Assembly: GCA_963841855.1 (NCBI GenBank)
Contig: CAWJEJ010000003.1
Span: forward strand, 620,001 to 684,000
DNA: 64,000 nucleotides
Source: CAXBBB01 sp963841855
Lineage (GTDB): Bacteria; Bacteroidota; Rhodothermia; Rhodothermales; BA12
Reading direction: 5' to 3'
The notes beneath the pieces were generated by a model that ran no database searches, had not been told where the DNA came from, and worked only from the letters and a program-made list of their open reading frames with translations. Positions 9,436 through 18,416 of the stretch are shown one piece after another (within the stretch, counting starts at the first letter, position 1; each line of letters starts with the position of its first letter). Position numbers and translations under genes: made by a program.

Positions 9436-10146
9436 ATGAACCGACTTTCCCTGCTTGCCCTCACCGGGCTGCTCGCGCTGACGGCGTGCGACTCTGCCGA
9501 CGACTCGGGCGATCTGGCTCCGCTCAACGTCCAAACGGCGACCAACATCGAAGCCGACCCTACGACCACCGTCGATCCCAACACAGGCCGCCCGTCAGGC
9601 AACAACGACCTGTTTACGCTTTTCGACTTAGACAGCGGCGAGGTCGTACTCTCGTCGTCCCAGACCGACCGCACCATTCGCGAGCGCGATTCCGCCTCGA
9701 CGGCGTGGGACATCGGTTTCAAAGGCTCGACGATCATCTTCAACGGCGGCACGAGCGGTCCGGGCGAGGGCAGCGCGCAGATCGTCAACGAGACGTTCGC
9801 CTCCGTCGCTGTGGCACCCGAGAGCGGCTACGTCGCCGACGGGTCGAACACCTCGTGTCCCAGCGTCCAGATGCCCGGCGGCACGTTCCCCGGAAGCTCG
9901 TATGCCATCTGCACCGGCTCGGACAACGGCTGGTACAACTACGACGGCGCCATCCTGACGCCGCTGGCGGGCCGCACCATCGCGCTCACGACGGGCGAGG
10001 GCAACTACGCCAAGGTGCGCATCCTGAGCTACTACCGCGATATGCCCGTCGCGCCGACGCAGCAAAGCCCGTCGCGCTACTTCACCTTCGAGTACGTCGT
10101 CCAGCCCGACGGCTCACGCAACCTGAGCGAAACGGCGGTCCGCTAG
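9436..10146 (+). CDS. HmuY-like haem-binding lipoprotein
   Basis: A 236-residue lipoprotein with signal and lipobox LTAC (Cys18). After a short polar spacer the sequence follows the HmuY family: TLFDLDSGEVV, TAWDIGFKGSTIIFNGG, GPGEGSAQIV, GWYNYDG and NYAKVRILSYYRD. In Porphyromonas HmuY captures haem from host haemoproteins and hands it to HmuR; here the adjacent TonB receptor is the obvious partner. The axial ligands cannot be assigned by eye. A strong terminator lies about 55 bases after the stop. Confidence 0.82.
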   Translation: MNRLSLLALTGLLALTACDSADDSGDLAPLNVQTATNIEADPTTTVDPNTGRPSGNNDLFTLFDLDSGEVVLSSSQTDRTIRERDSASTAWDIGFKGSTIIFNGGTSGPGEGSAQIVNETFASVAVAPESGYVADGSNTSCPSVQMPGGTFPGSSYAICTGSDNGWYNYDGAILTPLAGRTIALTTGEGNYAKVRILSYYRDMPVAPTQQSPSRYFTFEYVVQPDGSRNLSETAVR

Positions 10147-10201
10147 CGGACACCACCACCGTCGGGGAGCGCGCCTGTTTGGGCATTCTCTCGCTCAGCC
10201 G

Positions 10202-10233
10202 GGCGCGGGGTCTTTGGAGGCCCCGCGCCTTTT
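10202..10233 (+). terminator. Rho-independent terminator after the hmuY-like gene
   Basis: A 9-bp GC stem (GGCGCGGGG with CCCCGCGCC) closes a short loop and is followed by four T. It ends the receptor/HmuY operon and lies next to the convergent decayed gene. Confidence 0.8.
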
Positions 10234-10252
10234 ATCGTCGCCGACAGTTACC

Positions 10253-11232
10253 TCACCAACGCAGGGTTTTGGTGAGCGCGGCACCGCTCGCTTCGAGCCG
10301 GTAGAGTACACACCCGCCGACAGCCCGCTGCCGTCCCACGCTGCGTCGTGTTCGCCCGCCGGCGCATTCCATCGACCAGATGGCGACTTGGCGTCCCATC
10401 AGGTCGTAGATCGCGAGCCGGACCGCGCTAGTTTCGCTGAGCATGTAGCTGATGCGCACCTGTCCGCGCGATGGGTTCGGAGCGGCGAATCCAGCGTCAC
10501 TTCGCCAGCGCTCGCCTGCGTTGCGTTCGGCGGGGGAGGCCGCCCGAGACACCTGCGCGACACGTCTGTCCGTCTGCCCCTCGGAGCTGCTGGTCACGGC
10601 GACGATCGCCCATCCGTGAGCGCGGCGATACTGCCTCCCAGGTCGACGCCTCCGGTACTCAGCCACTGCGTTCACGATGGGTTCGCCGTCGGACGGGGCT
10701 GCGCTGCGGACGGCCGGGCGAGATGGTGTCAGAGGGGACTCTCATTGGGAGAGGGGGTCGCTAACCGAGAAGATCGGCGATATGCTAGGTGCGGTGATCT
10801 GCAGGTCGCCGCTAGGACTACCGGAGGCGAAGAGGCCTCCCAGCACGCGGCTTCGTCCCGCCTGCTGGTCTGCCACGTGACGACCATCCGCCCGTCGAGC
10901 AGCGTCGCCGCCGACGCGCGCCCTGATCTGCCTTGAAGATGCGGGCGATGCGGAAGGGAGCGCCCGGAGTGGTCGACGGTGATCCGTAGATGCGACCGTT
11001 GACGTCCGAAACGTGCGCGAGTCGCCGACGACTTCCCACGCCGTCCACGCGACGCCGAAGCCGTCGCCCAGCGCGGTCACCGACGGGTCGAGGGTGCTTT
11101 CGTTGCTCGAACTGACCGAAGCCTGCGCGACCGCTGCGCCCCGCGCGTCGTAGCGCCGCACCCACGCCTGCCGGTCGAGGTCGGAGCGCCGATCCGTCCA
11201 GCCGATGACCAGCGCGTGTCAGGGATGGGAGA
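10253..11232 (-). pseudogene. Decayed T9SS-secreted repeat protein with C-terminal sorting domain
   Basis: Protein-like segments occur in all three minus-strand frames in the right order. ALVIGWTDRRSDLDRQAWV and DPSVTALGDGFGVAWTA are in one frame, VSDVNGRIYGSPSTTPG in a second, and TLLDGRMVVTWQT in a third; they resemble the RTX-associated repeats that alternate R.YDA.G and ALADG..V.W. The 3' end encodes a T9SS sorting domain (AAPNPSRGQVRISY, IYDLMGRQVA, YRLEASGAALTKTLRW), itself broken between IWSME and LYRLE. At least three frame changes are needed, so no full product is made as written. The tail matches that of the neighbouring gene, suggesting related genes. A stop lies just upstream of the first recognisable segment, so the true 5' end is not visible. 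Confidence 0.65.
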
Positions 11233-11609
11233 GACGTGCTGGTGTGATGACGAGAAGGTGGTAGATAAGTGGCGTGAGGTGGGTAAGCGGCGTGTCGCGG
11301 TAGCGTACGCAACAGCGTGATGGCGACGAGGTGCGCGCGTGAGTGTGCGACGACTCCGCCATCGCGTGCGCGGCGGTGATCTGCCTGGTCGTGGAGTTGG
11401 GCGTAGACTACGACGAAGCCGCGCGACAGTCGGCACAGCGGGTCTGTATGCCGCGCTGACGTGACGGGAGGTCGGCGGATGACGTGTCGGGCGACGGGCG
11501 CGTGGCGGTGATACTGTGGCGCGGCTCTGCTGGTCAGGGAGAGTGGTGTGCGTGGCGGGAGGACGGAGGGTTGCACGCTCCGTACGACACACGAGCGAGG
11601 CAGAACGGA
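11233..11609. other. Intergenic stretch without an intact gene
   Basis: About 375 bases between the decayed gene and the hairpin after the large repeat gene. No open frame looks protein-like over its length. On the plus strand near 11345-11460 a 38-codon stretch (DDSAIACAAVICLVVELG, then VDYDEAARQSAQRV) resembles the end of a protein tyrosine phosphatase helix region, but it has no start and no signature motif. It may be a relic or chance. Confidence 0.35.
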
Positions 11610-11642
11610 AAGCGGCTTCCAATCAGTAACGGAAAGCCGCTT
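11610..11642 (-). terminator. Hairpin after the large T9SS repeat gene (possible terminator)
   Basis: A perfect 9-bp inverted repeat (AAGCGGCTT / AAGCCGCTT) lies 16 bases after the minus-strand stop codon. It lacks a long T run, so termination is only probable. Confidence 0.5.
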
Positions 11643-11657
11643 GTCGGAGGGCCAGCG

Positions 11658-13788
11658 TTACCGCAGCAGCGTCAGCGTCTTAGTGAGTGCTGCACCCCCC
11701 GCTTCGAGACGGTAGACGTACAATCCAGCCGAAAGGCCGCTGCCGTCCCACGCCGCGTCGTGGCTTCCTGCTGGACGAACCCCATCCACCAAAACCGCGA
11801 CCTCGCGGCCCATCACGTCGTAGACCGACAGTCGAACCGGACCTGCTTCGGGCAGCGCGTAGGTGATGAAAGCCGTTCCCCTCGTCGGGTTAGGTGTGTT
11901 CTGACCTAGCGAAAGCTGCGTCACGACCACCTCGTCTCCAATCGCCGTCGACGTGCCTGCTGCGACCGAGAACGTGCCAGCATCGGCCCACTCGGACGCG
12001 TTGCCGTCGCGCATCGAACGGACGCGCCAGAAGTAGACACCGTCGGCCAAATCGGTCGCAGCGGTGCGGAGTTGCGCGATGCCGTCGAAGCGGGTTGATT
12101 CGGCGAAGTCGCCGCGCGTGCTCAACTCGACCTCGAACGTATGAGCCGACGCCTCACCCGTCGGAATGAACCACGACAGCGACGGAGTGCTCGTAGCGAT
12201 GGTTACGCCGCGGACGGGACTACCCACGCGCGGAGCGACCGGAGCCACGCCGTCGCTCTTCATCGTGAAGCTCTCCGCAGGCGATGACCACGCCGTCTCA
12301 CTGCCATCGTTGAGCCGCGCTCTGACACGCCAGAAGTACGTCTGCCCTGCTGCCAAGCGCCGCACGACGAGCGGGGAGTCGGACGTGTTGCGCGACACGG
12401 CTCCGGTGAAGTCGGACGAAGTAGCATACTCGACGGTATAGCCGCGCACTGCGTCCGATCCCCCCGAGACGTACCATGAGAGCGTCACGTCGTCGGTGTA
12501 GATCGTCGGATCGCCGGTCGGGTACGAGGCGACGGGCACGAGCGAGCCGCCCAGTCCGAGCGTGGCGAACGTACCCTCACTCCAGGCCGTCGGAGCGCTT
12601 TCGCCCTGAGCGATGGCACCGACGCGCCAGTAGTACGTCGTGGCCCAGTCGAGCGCCGGGGCGATCTCGACCGACGCGGCGTTGGCATCTCGGACGCGGC
12701 GCGACTTCTCGACGGTGGCGAACGTGGCGTCCGTACTCCACTCGACCTGGAAGCCCGACAGCGCCGAGCGCCTGCCGTCGACCCACCACGAGAGCGTGGG
12801 CTTGCGCGTGCGCACGATGGGTGCCGCGCCGCCGCCCGCGACGGGCCACGAAGCGACCGCCGTTCCCGCTCCAGAGGCGACGGCCTGGAATACGCTAAAT
12901 GCCGCATCGACCGATGCGGCTGACGTGCTACCGTCGCTCGCCGACACGCTCCACGTGTAGTCCGCGCCGGGCGTCAGGCCGGTCACGTCGAGAGAGAGAT
13001 CGGTCGTTGCTGGGTAGACGATGGGCGTACCACTGTCGGGAGTCAGCGTGACGGTGTAGCTCAGGCCGGTCGCCGCCGTTCCCAGGTACCAGGACAGGCG
13101 CGCGTCGGTCGAGTAGAGCAGCGCGCCGCCGGTCGGATACGAAGGCGTCGGTGCCGTCACGCCCGCGATGGCGACCGTCGAGAACAGAGCGCTAGTGCTC
13201 CAATCGGACGTCGTCGTCGCGTCGCTGCTGCGCACGCGCCACTCGTAATTGGCACCCGGTGCGAGCGTGACGGATTCGGCCGAGAGGTCGACGGTGCGGT
13301 CGGTCGTCGTGAAGTCGGCCGTGCCGTCAAACGCTTCGCTCGCCGTCGTATTGATCAGTTCGACTTCGAAACTCGTGGCCGATCCGCCCGACGTGTACCA
13401 GTTGAGCGCGGGTTGAAGCGAGTAGACGGTCGCGCCGCCGACCGGCCAACTCGCCGTCGGAACGGGTGCGCCGCCTCCACCGACGACCTCGAACGCCGCG
13501 TGATCGCTCACGCCGACGACGGCTCCATCCGTCTTGACGAGCGCGCGCCAGACGTAGCTGCCACCGCCCGCCAGCACGCCGCTCGGAGGCGAGTACGTGC
13601 GCACGTCGCCCAGCGCTGGGCTTGTGTGGACGGGCGTCGACCAGTCGGCAGCAGCGGCCGTCTTGATCTGCACTTCCCACGTGTGATCGGTCGTGCCGGT
13701 GACGATGTACCAGTTGAGCGCGGGCGTGGTCGAGTAGACCGTCGCGCCGCCGTTGGGATACGACGTGACGGGCGGCTTGTCTGGAACA
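11658..13788 (-). CDS. 3' part of a giant T9SS repeat protein: FN3-like modules and sorting domain
   Basis: This frame continues the protein begun in the next entry after a one-base frame change near 13788. It encodes at least six FN3-like modules, each opening with P..SYP.GG..VYS..P.LNWY and closing with Y.WRVRA-type strands. The C-terminus is a complete T9SS type A sorting domain (QNTPNPTRGTAFITY, VRLSVYDVMGREVAVL, LSAGLYVYRLEAGGAAL, TKTLTLLR) expected to direct outer-membrane translocation and surface attachment. No independent start or signal peptide exists here. The frame is open for about 80 codons beyond 13788, but that part is out-of-frame noise over the upstream half. Confidence 0.8.
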
Positions 13789-16204
13789 CGCTCGTCCCCG
13801 TCTCGAACGACCATACGGCCGACGCCTGCGACTCGTCTCCGAGTTGCGGCGTGGTGCGCTCTCCGGTGATGCTCCACCAGTAGGTCGACGAGAAGTCGAG
13901 GCCCAGCGCGGCATAGTCGAGCGTGTAGGTCGTCAGCACGCCGTCGAGCACAATCTCGGCCAGCGGCGCGTCGGTCACGTCGCTGTCGCCGTCGATGCGC
14001 AGCGTCCACGTGTCGGGAGTGGGACCGGCCAGCGTCCACTCGAACGTAGGCGTGAGCGGCGCGTCCGTCGAAGCGTCTGCCGGAGCGACGAGCGTCGGCG
14101 TGCGCAGAGCCGGGCGCGTGACGAAGTCGACGTTGGCGATGGCGGACCCGGCGACGGCGAAGCTGCTGTCCGTCGGCGCGAAGCCCCAGTTGGTTTGGCT
14201 CGGCGTGACGGTGTAGCTGCCGTCCGGTACGCGAAAGGTGTAGCTGCCGTCCGAACCGGCCGTCGTCGAGGCCGACTCATCGCCCGAGAGCGTGACCGTG
14301 AAGCCGTCGGCACCGCTGCCGTTGAGTTTGGCGACCATCCCGCTGACCGCGTAGATGGCGACGGCAGTGAAGTCGACATTGGACTGATCGGCGCTCAAGC
14401 CGGTCACGTCGTAGCTGCCGGGTGTGACGCGGTGATTCGAGGCGTCGGGCGTGACGGTGTAGTTGCCCGCCGGTACGCCTCCAAAGGCAAACGCGCCGCC
14501 GCTCGTCGTCTGGACCGTATCGGGCACAGCGCCGCCCTCCAGCACCACGTCGACGCCCGCGTCCATGCCGGTGATGGTGCCGCTGATGGTGTAGACGCGC
14601 GTGGCGACGAAGTCTTGTCCGGTCACATCGGCTCCGCTGACGGTTGCGCTGATCGTGGCGGGCGAGAAGGTGTAGCCTGCCAGTGAAGGCGTGAGCGTGT
14701 AGCTGCCGTCTGCGAGGGTAGCAAACGTGTAGGCACCGGTGCCGTCGGTCGTCTCGGTCGTGCTGCCGTCGCTCACCGATACGCCTGGCAACGGAGCGCC
14801 ACCACTGGTTACGGCTCCACTTATGTCGTACCCGACCGGTGCTGAAGCAGCTTTCCACAGTTCCCGCCTATTGGCACCGCCGTCGTCGGCGCTGAAGTAG
14901 AGCACGCCGCCGGCTTCGGTCAGATGTTGCGGATAGCCACTACCACTGCCCGGCCAGATGTCCTCTACCATCGCTGTGCCGCCTGCCGTGCCGTCGCTCT
15001 TCCACAACTCGTTTCCGTTCACGCCGTCACTGGCCAGGAAGTAGAGCACGCCGCCGGCTTCGGTTAGATACTGCGGAAAGCTGCTACCGCTGCCCGGCGC
15101 GATGTCTTTCACCATCGCTGTGCCGCCTGCCGTGCCGTCGCTCTTCCACAACTCGTTTCCGTTCGCGCCGTCATTGGCCATGAAGTAGAGCACGCCGCCG
15201 GCTTCGGTTAGATACTCCGGAAAGCTGCTATCGCTGCCCGGCGCGATGTCCTTCACCATCGCTGTGCCGCCTGCCGTGCCGTCGCTTTTCCACAGCTCGT
15301 ATCCGTTCACGCTGCCACTGGCCACGAAGTAGAGCACGCCGCCGGCTTCGGCTAGATTCCGCGGAGAGCTGCTACCGCTGCCCGGCGCGATGTCCTTCAC
15401 CATCGCTGTGCCGCCTGCCGTGCCATCACTCTTCCACAACTCGTGTCCGTTCACGCCGTCATTGGCCATGAAGTAGAGCACGCCGCCCGCTTCGGTCAGA
15501 TGTTGCGGGTAGCTGCTACCGCTGCCCGGCCGGATGTCCTTTACCATGGCTGTGCCGCTCGCCGTGCCGTCGCTCTTCCACAACTCCCATCCGTTCACGC
15601 CGTCACTGGCCAGGAAGTAGAGCACGCCGCCCGCTTCAGTTAGCTGTTGCGGAGAGCTAGGGTTGCCGCCCGGCCGGATGTCTTTCACCATCGCTGTGCC
15701 GTTCGCCGTGCCGTCGCTCTTCCACAGCTCGTTTCCGTTCACGCCGTCATTGGCCACGAAGTAGAGCACGCCGCCCGCTTCGGTCAGATGTTGCGGGTAG
15801 CTACTGCCGCCGCCCGGCCGGATGTCCTTCACCATCACCGTGCCGCTCGCTGTGCCGTCGCTCTTCCACAACTCGAATCCGCTCGCGCCGTCGTGGGCCA
15901 TGAAGTAGAGCACGCCGCCTGCCTCGGTCGACTCTCGCAGAGAGCTACTGCCGCCGCCCGGCCGGATGTCCTTCACCATCACCGTGCCGCTCGCTGTGCC
16001 GTCGCTCTTCCACAACTCGAATCCGCTCGCGCCGTCGTGGGCCATGAAGTAGAGCACGCCGCCTGCCTCGGTCAACTCTCGCGGAGAGCTACTGCCGCCG
16101 CCCGGCGCAATGTCCTTCACCAGACTTGCCTGTGCTCGTGCGTTCGGGACCGAAAAGAGGACAATCAGGAGGAGCACAAACGCTCCACGGAATAGCTGAG
16201 ACAT
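13508..16204 (-). CDS. 5' part of a giant T9SS repeat protein: signal peptide, nine ELWKSDGT repeats, CarboxypepD_reg-like domains
   Basis: The start is the ATG at 16204, which opens a signal peptide (LFRGAFVLLLIVLFSVPNARA). Nine tandem 48-residue ELWKSDGT repeats follow (about 14835-16131). Next come three beta-sandwich modules of the carboxypeptidase-regulatory/SdrD type (YDISGAVTSGGAPLPGVSV, YTISGTITGMDAG, YAVSGMVAKLNG) and an FN3-like module ending TYWWSITGE. After WSFETGTSV the frame leaves coding sequence (FQTSRPSRR...), while VPDKPPVTSYPNGG continues in the other frame, so the last 90 or so codons to 13508 are not native. The intact gene would encode about 1,515 residues. It is probably a surface adhesin or binding protein; ligand unknown. 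Confidence 0.8.
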   Translation of the reverse strand: MSQLFRGAFVLLLIVLFSVPNARAQASLVKDIAPGGGSSSPRELTEAGGVLYFMAHDGASGFELWKSDGTASGTVMVKDIRPGGGSSSLRESTEAGGVLYFMAHDGASGFELWKSDGTASGTVMVKDIRPGGGSSYPQHLTEAGGVLYFVANDGVNGNELWKSDGTANGTAMVKDIRPGGNPSSPQQLTEAGGVLYFLASDGVNGWELWKSDGTASGTAMVKDIRPGSGSSYPQHLTEAGGVLYFMANDGVNGHELWKSDGTAGGTAMVKDIAPGSGSSSPRNLAEAGGVLYFVASGSVNGYELWKSDGTAGGTAMVKDIAPGSDSSFPEYLTEAGGVLYFMANDGANGNELWKSDGTAGGTAMVKDIAPGSGSSFPQYLTEAGGVLYFLASDGVNGNELWKSDGTAGGTAMVEDIWPGSGSGYPQHLTEAGGVLYFSADDGGANRRELWKAASAPVGYDISGAVTSGGAPLPGVSVSDGSTTETTDGTGAYTFATLADGSYTLTPSLAGYTFSPATISATVSGADVTGQDFVATRVYTISGTITGMDAGVDVVLEGGAVPDTVQTTSGGAFAFGGVPAGNYTVTPDASNHRVTPGSYDVTGLSADQSNVDFTAVAIYAVSGMVAKLNGSGADGFTVTLSGDESASTTAGSDGSYTFRVPDGSYTVTPSQTNWGFAPTDSSFAVAGSAIANVDFVTRPALRTPTLVAPADASTDAPLTPTFEWTLAGPTPDTWTLRIDGDSDVTDAPLAEIVLDGVLTTYTLDYAALGLDFSSTYWWSITGERTTPQLGDESQASAVWSFETGTSVFQTSRPSRRIPTAARRSTRPRPRSTGTSSPARPITRGKCRSRRPLLPTGRRPSTQAQRWATCARTRLRAACWRAVAATSGARSSRRMEPSSA
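14835..16131 (-). repeat. Nine tandem ~144-bp coding repeats (ELWKSDGT units)
   Basis: Each unit encodes MVKDI.PG..SS...LTEAGGV followed by LYF.A.DG.NG.ELWKSDGT. The DNA of neighbouring units is nearly identical, most clearly the first two from the 5' end of the gene, which points to recent duplication or homogenisation. Confidence 0.85.
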
Positions 16205-16531
16205 GACCGAAGGGATGTGAAAGGGCGAGATATGAAGGGGTGGTGTCTGTATATGCGTCATTTCCCATCGCTGGACGACACGCAAAATGGATTTAGCTCG
16301 GGATGGAGCGGGGACCACGACCGTATATGTGCCTTCAGCCTCTCCATTTGCCCAACACGAGCGTTACAGATGTAGCTAAATCATCTGGGCTTCACATTAA
16401 TGGAGGGGCATACCGCTGATTTCCCGCGCATACAGCGCGACCGACGGCGTTGCACCCGAAGCGACTTCACGCCGCACCCACAACGAGCTGATCACTTCGG
16501 CATTCCACTTGATCCACCGACCCAACCCATT
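16205..16531. promoter_or_regulatory. Divergent promoter region between the T9SS giant gene and the M28 peptidase
   Basis: A 327-base region between two divergent starts must hold both promoters. The only structure seen is a 9-bp inverted repeat (GATTTAGCT at 16290-16298 and AGCTAAATC at 16374-16382) with arms 75 bases apart. It could be a pair of operator half-sites or chance. No convincing promoter hexamers were identified. Confidence 0.4.
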
Positions 16532-17743
16532 ATGCGCTACCTCCCGCTCCTGCTCCTCGTCGCTGCGCCGCTCGCCGCGCAGCCCGCTGACCTGTATGCC
16601 TTGCAGAAAGACGTGGCGTTCCTGTCGTCCGACCTGCTGATGGGGCGCGAGACTGGGACCGAAGGCGAGGCGCTGGCGGCGCGCTACATCGCCGAGCGGT
16701 TCGAAGGGCTGGGCCTGACGCCGGGAGCCGAAGACGACTGGTTTCAGTCGTTCGACTTCACGTTCACGACCAATCCGCACGCCGAGCCGGGCGAAGGCGA
16801 GGCGCGGACGGGCCGCAACATCGTCGGCCTGATCGACAACGGCGCGAGTGAGACCGTCGTCATCGGGGCGCACTACGATCACCTGGGACACGGCGCGTTC
16901 GGCTCGCGCGCGCCCGGCGACAGCGCCATCCACAACGGAGCCGACGACAACGCGTCGGGCGTGGCCGCGCTGTTTGCCATCGCCGAGCGGTTGCAGGCCG
17001 ACGATGCGCCTCGCAGTCGCAATTACCTCTTTCTGGCGTTCTCGGGCGAAGAACTGGGTCTCTACGGATCGAAGTATTGGGTCGACGCGCCGACGCTGCC
17101 CATCGCGGGCGTCGCCTACATGATCAACCTCGACATGATCGGGCGATTGAACGAAGCCGGAGAACTGGCCGTCAACGGAAGCGGCACGTCGCCGGCCTGG
17201 AGTGGGGTGATCGCCGCCGCGGCTGAGCCGGTCGACCTCGACGCCAAGCTGCACGAGTCCGGTCTGGGGCCGAGCGATCACGCCTCGTTCTACCTCGCCG
17301 ACATCCCCGTCCTCCACCTGTTTACGGGTCAGCACGACGACTACCACAAGCCGATCGACGACGCACACCTGATCAACTACGACGGGCTGGACCGCGTCGC
17401 GCGCTTCGCGACGGGTATCATTGCCGGTCTGGACGGGCAGGACGTGCCGTTCACCAAAACGGTCGATCAGAGCCAAGGCCGCATGAGCTTCAATGTCACG
17501 CTGGGTGTCATGCCGGACTACGTCTACGACGGCGAGGGCATGCGCGTCGACGCTGTTTTGGACGACCGTCCCGGCAAAGCCGCCGGTATGCAAAAGGGCG
17601 ATATCCTCGTATCCCTGGGCGGTTCTACCATCGCCGGAATGCAGGACTACATGCGGATGCTCGGCGAATTGGAGCCGGGACAGACGGTTCCTGCTACCGT
17701 CCTGCGCGACGGTCAGCGCATCGAACTCAGCGTGACGTTTTAG
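16532..17743 (+). CDS. Secreted M28-family zinc aminopeptidase with C-terminal PDZ domain
   Basis: The ATG at 16532 is chosen because it starts a signal peptide (MRYLPLLLLVAAPLAAQ); the longer open frame upstream is not protein-like. The 403-residue product carries the M28 metal ligands in order: GAHYDHLG (His), GADDNASG (bridging Asp), SGEELGLYG (catalytic and binding Glu), NLDMIGR (Asp) and GQHDDYHKP (His). A PDZ domain occupies the last 95 residues (GVMPDYVYDGEGMRVDAVL, KAAGMQKGDILVSLGG). It is likely a periplasmic or secreted aminopeptidase. Its last 17 bases overlap the 3' end of the convergent next gene. Confidence 0.9.
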   Translation: MRYLPLLLLVAAPLAAQPADLYALQKDVAFLSSDLLMGRETGTEGEALAARYIAERFEGLGLTPGAEDDWFQSFDFTFTTNPHAEPGEGEARTGRNIVGLIDNGASETVVIGAHYDHLGHGAFGSRAPGDSAIHNGADDNASGVAALFAIAERLQADDAPRSRNYLFLAFSGEELGLYGSKYWVDAPTLPIAGVAYMINLDMIGRLNEAGELAVNGSGTSPAWSGVIAAAAEPVDLDAKLHESGLGPSDHASFYLADIPVLHLFTGQHDDYHKPIDDAHLINYDGLDRVARFATGIIAGLDGQDVPFTKTVDQSQGRMSFNVTLGVMPDYVYDGEGMRVDAVLDDRPGKAAGMQKGDILVSLGGSTIAGMQDYMRMLGELEPGQTVPATVLRDGQRIELSVTF

Positions 17744-18299
17744 CGCTTGGGATGATCACCGTCGTCCTCGCGGCCAGCCACTCCGGCGGATGGCCGTAGA
17801 ACGTCACGTCGTCGACGATAGGTGCGAAGTCGCCGCGGCCGTCCGTGATTGTAAGCGTCTGGATGCCTTCGAATGCGAGTGCGACTTCGGCTCCGCCTCG
17901 GTATCCGTCCAGGATCGTGCGGGTAAGCGACTCGCCAGTGTCGGACTCGAACGTCACCGTGCGCGTGCGCGACGTGGCAGATGAAGTCGATTCGGCCAGC
18001 CGCAACGATACCAGGTTGATGGGCGCGTCGAAGTGGAGCACGAGAGATCGAGAGGTGCTCAGGACGGCACGTCCTGCCGTTCCGCCGAATCCTCTGAGAG
18101 CGCTGACACGAGTTTCTCCACTTCCGCCCTCGGTACGCAGCGTGACTCCGGCGACCGTCTGCGACACGACGCCATCGGCCGTGTGGGCCGACTCGAAATC
18201 AAACGTATCGTAGCGCGTCGTCGCTGTTTGCACCACCAGTACGATTATGCACACGGCCAAGGCAAAGAGCGACAGCGGCTTCAAAAGAGAAGAATGCAC
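17727..18299 (-). CDS. Hypothetical exported or membrane-anchored beta-sandwich protein
   Basis: 190 residues. Residues 7-27 form one hydrophobic segment (signal peptide or anchor). The rest is beta-rich with FDFESAHTADGVV, LVLHFDAPINLVSLRLAE and LTITDGRGDFAPIVDDVTFYG. These strands resemble jelly-roll domains found in secreted proteins that start with a DFE motif and end with an IDDV.F strand; that resemblance is by eye only. No catalytic residues are evident. The 3' end overlaps the M28 peptidase gene by 17 bases on the opposite strand. Confidence 0.65.
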   Translation of the reverse strand: MHSSLLKPLSLFALAVCIIVLVVQTATTRYDTFDFESAHTADGVVSQTVAGVTLRTEGGSGETRVSALRGFGGTAGRAVLSTSRSLVLHFDAPINLVSLRLAESTSSATSRTRTVTFESDTGESLTRTILDGYRGGAEVALAFEGIQTLTITDGRGDFAPIVDDVTFYGHPPEWLAARTTVIIPSAKTSR

Positions 18300-18416
18300 T
18301 GCCGGTGGGGACCGCGTTGTGTAGGAAACGCGACAGTTGTAGGAACGAGTAAATTACTTCGTGCCGCTCCGCATACAAAACTGGAGGCCCATAATCGCTA
18401 AACGCTCACGTTCCTG

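Noticed and set aside
11345..11460. Protein tyrosine phosphatase gene fragment on the plus strand
   Set aside because: Only about 38 codons look protein-like, with no CX5R motif and no start; too weak to annotate as a gene.
13780..13795. Possible programmed -1 ribosomal frameshift joining the two halves of the giant T9SS gene
   Set aside because: No slippery heptamer or downstream structure was seen at the junction, and several other genes in the window have similar single-base breaks, so an indel is more likely.
13413..14686. Long plus-strand open frames opposite the giant T9SS gene
   Set aside because: Their translations are Arg/Val/Asp-rich with no motifs and mirror the repeat coding of the minus strand.
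15443..16195. Plus-strand open frames with regular repeats that could look like a repeat array
   Set aside because: They are the antisense reading of the ELWKSDGT coding repeats, not a CRISPR or separate gene; units are 144 bp with no spacer pattern.
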